Assembly: GCA_958436175.1 (NCBI GenBank)
Contig: CAUBJF010000009.1
Span: 46,829 to 110,828 of the forward strand
Direction: 5' to 3'
Origin: an uncultured Muribaculaceae bacterium
GTDB lineage: Bacteria; Bacteroidota; Bacteroidia; Bacteroidales; Muribaculaceae
Length of the DNA: 64,000 nt
Under the pieces are notes generated by a model. It did not search any database, was not told where the DNA came from, and saw only the letters and a list, made by a program, of their open reading frames with translations. The stretch's first letter is position 1, and the number at the start of each line of letters is the position of its first letter. This document shows positions 62,391 to 64,000 of the stretch, in pieces. Position numbers and translations under genes: made by a program.

Positions 62391-63881
62391 TTACCACCGG
62401 TTTTCGTCCCAGCGGCTGATGCGGATGTCGCGGACGAGGGCTTTGCCGTTCTTGAGGAAGAAGTGGAGCTTGCGGCCTTTTTTCTCGGGCAGCCGGTTGA
62501 TGATGGAGCGGCGCCCGTTGATGTTCATGTCGATGAACTCGTCCCTGACGATGATGTCGACCGTGGCCTTATGGCGCAGGTCTTTCAAGGTGTTTATGCC
62601 CGTGTTGTAGATGAAGGCGCTCTCCTTGTTAGCATTGAGCTCGACCTTGTAGCCGCGGTCGCCCTCGTCGGCACGCACGAAGACCCCGGCTTCGTCGTAG
62701 TTGCACGGGAACTCGAATTCCATTGTCATGCGGTAGTCGACTGGCAGGTCGGAGAGCGTGGCCGTCGCCGTGCCGTTGGTGGCATCGAGGGTCAGTACTC
62801 CGTCGGCGAAGGAGGCTACGCTGCCTTCAGGTATCTCCATTTGGGGCATCTGTAACTCTGTCATGGGGGGTAGCGCCTCGGAGAGGAACTTGGTGTAGAG
62901 GTTGCCTTCGCTGTCCTGCACGACTTCCCTCAAGAGCATGTTGCCTCCCCATATCGGACTGTCGAAGTCTTTATTGTTGCTTCTGCAGGGCATGTATGCC
63001 ACGCCGATACGTCGACCGTCTTTGAAGGGGGCTGTCTTGTAGACGCTCGCCCACGATTCGACGAGCGCCTGTGTAGTCGGGTACTCCCACGGGCCATAGG
63101 GCTTCCGCGACTTCACGTAGTAGGTGTCGCCACCGATGCTGTAGAGGAGGTAGTACCAGCCGTTCCATTCGAAGTAGTCGGAACATTCGGGAGTGGCGAC
63201 CTGCCCCGTGAGCGGCGATTCGGTCTGCTCCCAGTTGCGGAGGTCGTTCGACACAAGGTGTACGAGGTAGCCCCCGAAGCCGTCGAGGATGGGCTTTTTC
63301 TGATAGCCTGATATGAAGAGATGGTAAGTGTCGCCGTCTTTGAACACTTTCGGGTCGCGGAAGTCACGACTGACACATTCTTCGGGAGGGAAGTAGAAAG
63401 GATTGGGCTGCTGTTTGACGAAGGTCTTGCCTCCGTCGGTGCTCATGGCGTAGCTCAGTTGTTCGTGGACACCCTTGTCGTCCTTGACGCGTGTCGAATA
63501 GAAGGCGTAGAACGTGCCTTTGTCGGCAATGACAGAGCCGGTGCAGATGGATTTCTCCCACTCTTCGTCGATGCCAACGGCAACGGGATAGTGCTTCCAG
63601 TTGACGAGGTCGTCGGAGATGCTCAGTGCCCACTGATGGCCGCCGAGTCCGCCGAGACCGGCATGGTGCCCTTCGTCGAGGAGCCAGTAGATATAGAACT
63701 TGCCGTCGTGGTAGTAGGGCATGCAGTCGCCCGTGAACAGATGGTCTTCCTTGGGCTTGAAATACTGGAGGCTTGTGGTGCGCTGTATGTCGGGATTGTA
63801 GTCCTTGACGACCTGTGCGTCGGCACCGGGCATGAAAGCGATAAGGAAGATGGCAGAAGGAATAAGTGATTTCAGGTTCAT
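62391..63881 (-). CDS. GH32 family hydrolase with GDxMP variant motif
   Basis: A 496-residue secreted protein with a signal peptide (MNLKSLIPSAIFLIAFMPGADAQ). The first propeller motif reads FTGDCMPYYHDGKFYIYWLLDEGHH (candidate nucleophile Asp52) in place of NDPNG. The other two motifs are clear: SRDFRDPKVFKDGDTYHLFISG and ATPECSDYFEWNGWYYLLYS. A C-terminal beta-sandwich follows from about residue 350. It is likely a fructosidase of a divergent GH32 subgroup. It precedes the GH32-like gene by 38 bases in the same operon, with a tRNA terminator just upstream leaving little room for a promoter. Confidence 0.85.
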   Translation of the reverse strand: MNLKSLIPSAIFLIAFMPGADAQVVKDYNPDIQRTTSLQYFKPKEDHLFTGDCMPYYHDGKFYIYWLLDEGHHAGLGGLGGHQWALSISDDLVNWKHYPVAVGIDEEWEKSICTGSVIADKGTFYAFYSTRVKDDKGVHEQLSYAMSTDGGKTFVKQQPNPFYFPPEECVSRDFRDPKVFKDGDTYHLFISGYQKKPILDGFGGYLVHLVSNDLRNWEQTESPLTGQVATPECSDYFEWNGWYYLLYSIGGDTYYVKSRKPYGPWEYPTTQALVESWASVYKTAPFKDGRRIGVAYMPCRSNNKDFDSPIWGGNMLLREVVQDSEGNLYTKFLSEALPPMTELQMPQMEIPEGSVASFADGVLTLDATNGTATATLSDLPVDYRMTMEFEFPCNYDEAGVFVRADEGDRGYKVELNANKESAFIYNTGINTLKDLRHKATVDIIVRDEFIDMNINGRRSIINRLPEKKGRKLHFFLKNGKALVRDIRISRWDENRW

Positions 63882-63903
63882 GACAGTGATTGGTCAATAT
63901 TAA

Positions 63904-63938
63904 CAAAAATAGCTGATAATTACGCGATTATCAGCTAT
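63904..63938 (-). terminator. Intrinsic terminator after the tRNA gene
   Basis: A perfect 12-bp stem (63909-63920 with 63927-63938, 6-base loop) followed by five T on the minus strand, right after the tRNA 3' end. Confidence 0.85.
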
Positions 63939-63946
63939 CGTTTGAG

Positions 63947-64000
63947 AGCCGCGAGTGGGACTCGAACCCACGACCTTTTCGTTACGAATGAAATGCTCTA
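63947..64000 (-). tRNA. tRNA-Thr (CGT), 5' part beyond the window edge
   Basis: The minus strand shows an anticodon arm with loop TTCGTAA (anticodon CGT at 63984-63986), a T arm GTGGG-TTCGAGT-CCCAC, the acceptor strand TCGCGGC and a discriminator T at 63947, with no encoded CCA. The D arm ends at the window edge and the 5' acceptor strand is outside. The anticodon stem has one A-C mismatch beside the loop. CGT reads the threonine codon ACG. Confidence 0.85.

Noticed and set aside
1..64000. CRISPR arrays, insertion sequences, prophage or integrase genes
   Set aside because: No regularly spaced repeats, transposase or integrase motifs were seen on either strand.

Overview
The window is a gene-dense chromosomal segment of a Bacteroidales bacterium, probably a gut member of the Muribaculaceae or a near relative (family placement is inference). 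The order is supported by repeated promoters of the Bacteroidetes type (TTTG, about 20 bases, TAnnTTTG), two SusC/SusD pairs, a hybrid two-component regulator, FecI/FecR-type regulators, DUF6249 and PorT-type proteins, and many SPI or SPII signal peptides. No insertion sequence, prophage or CRISPR array is visible. No gap between genes exceeds 300 bases.

Layout. 1-3346: the start of a GH92 mannosidase gene (cut by the window edge), pgi and murI. 3479-9203: a sugar-type MFS transporter, then an oxalate cassette of formyl-CoA transferase, oxalyl-CoA decarboxylase and an AEC-family carrier, closed by a strong terminator. 9296-19718: housekeeping genes: acyl-ACP thioesterase, GH2 enzyme, prfB with its programmed frameshift, lipid kinase, PorT, an ECF sigma factor, a nucleotidyltransferase plus CDP-alcohol phosphotransferase pair (possibly inositol-type lipid headgroup synthesis), and serC-serA. 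19969-27017: an ECF sigma factor that carries a frameshift, its FecR anti-sigma factor, and an STN-domain SusC with SusD; no carbohydrate enzyme lies beside them.

27309-46658: an EF-G paralogue lacking key GTPase residues, lon, a DUF6249/ECF/membrane-protein operon, an HU-SPOR protein heading a housekeeping run (nitroreductase, DUF2520, KdsC-like, Maf, RlmD), a CYTH phosphatase, a DUF5686 outer-membrane protein, an MBOAT acyltransferase, a choloylglycine-hydrolase-family enzyme, an aquaporin and a GNAT acetyltransferase.

46664-63881: a fructan utilisation locus. One arm (minus strand) encodes GH32, GH172, a sugar importer and fructokinase. The other encodes a fructose-type hybrid two-component sensor, then SusC and SusD, facing two further GH32-type proteins. 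Two copies of a similar dyad, one between GH32 and the sensor gene and one before susC, look like the sensor's operator. The logic would be: SusCD bring oligofructans in, GH32/GH172 release fructose, the MFS carrier and fructokinase feed it to glycolysis, and periplasmic fructose signals through the sensor. The window ends inside a tRNA-Thr(CGT) gene on the minus strand.
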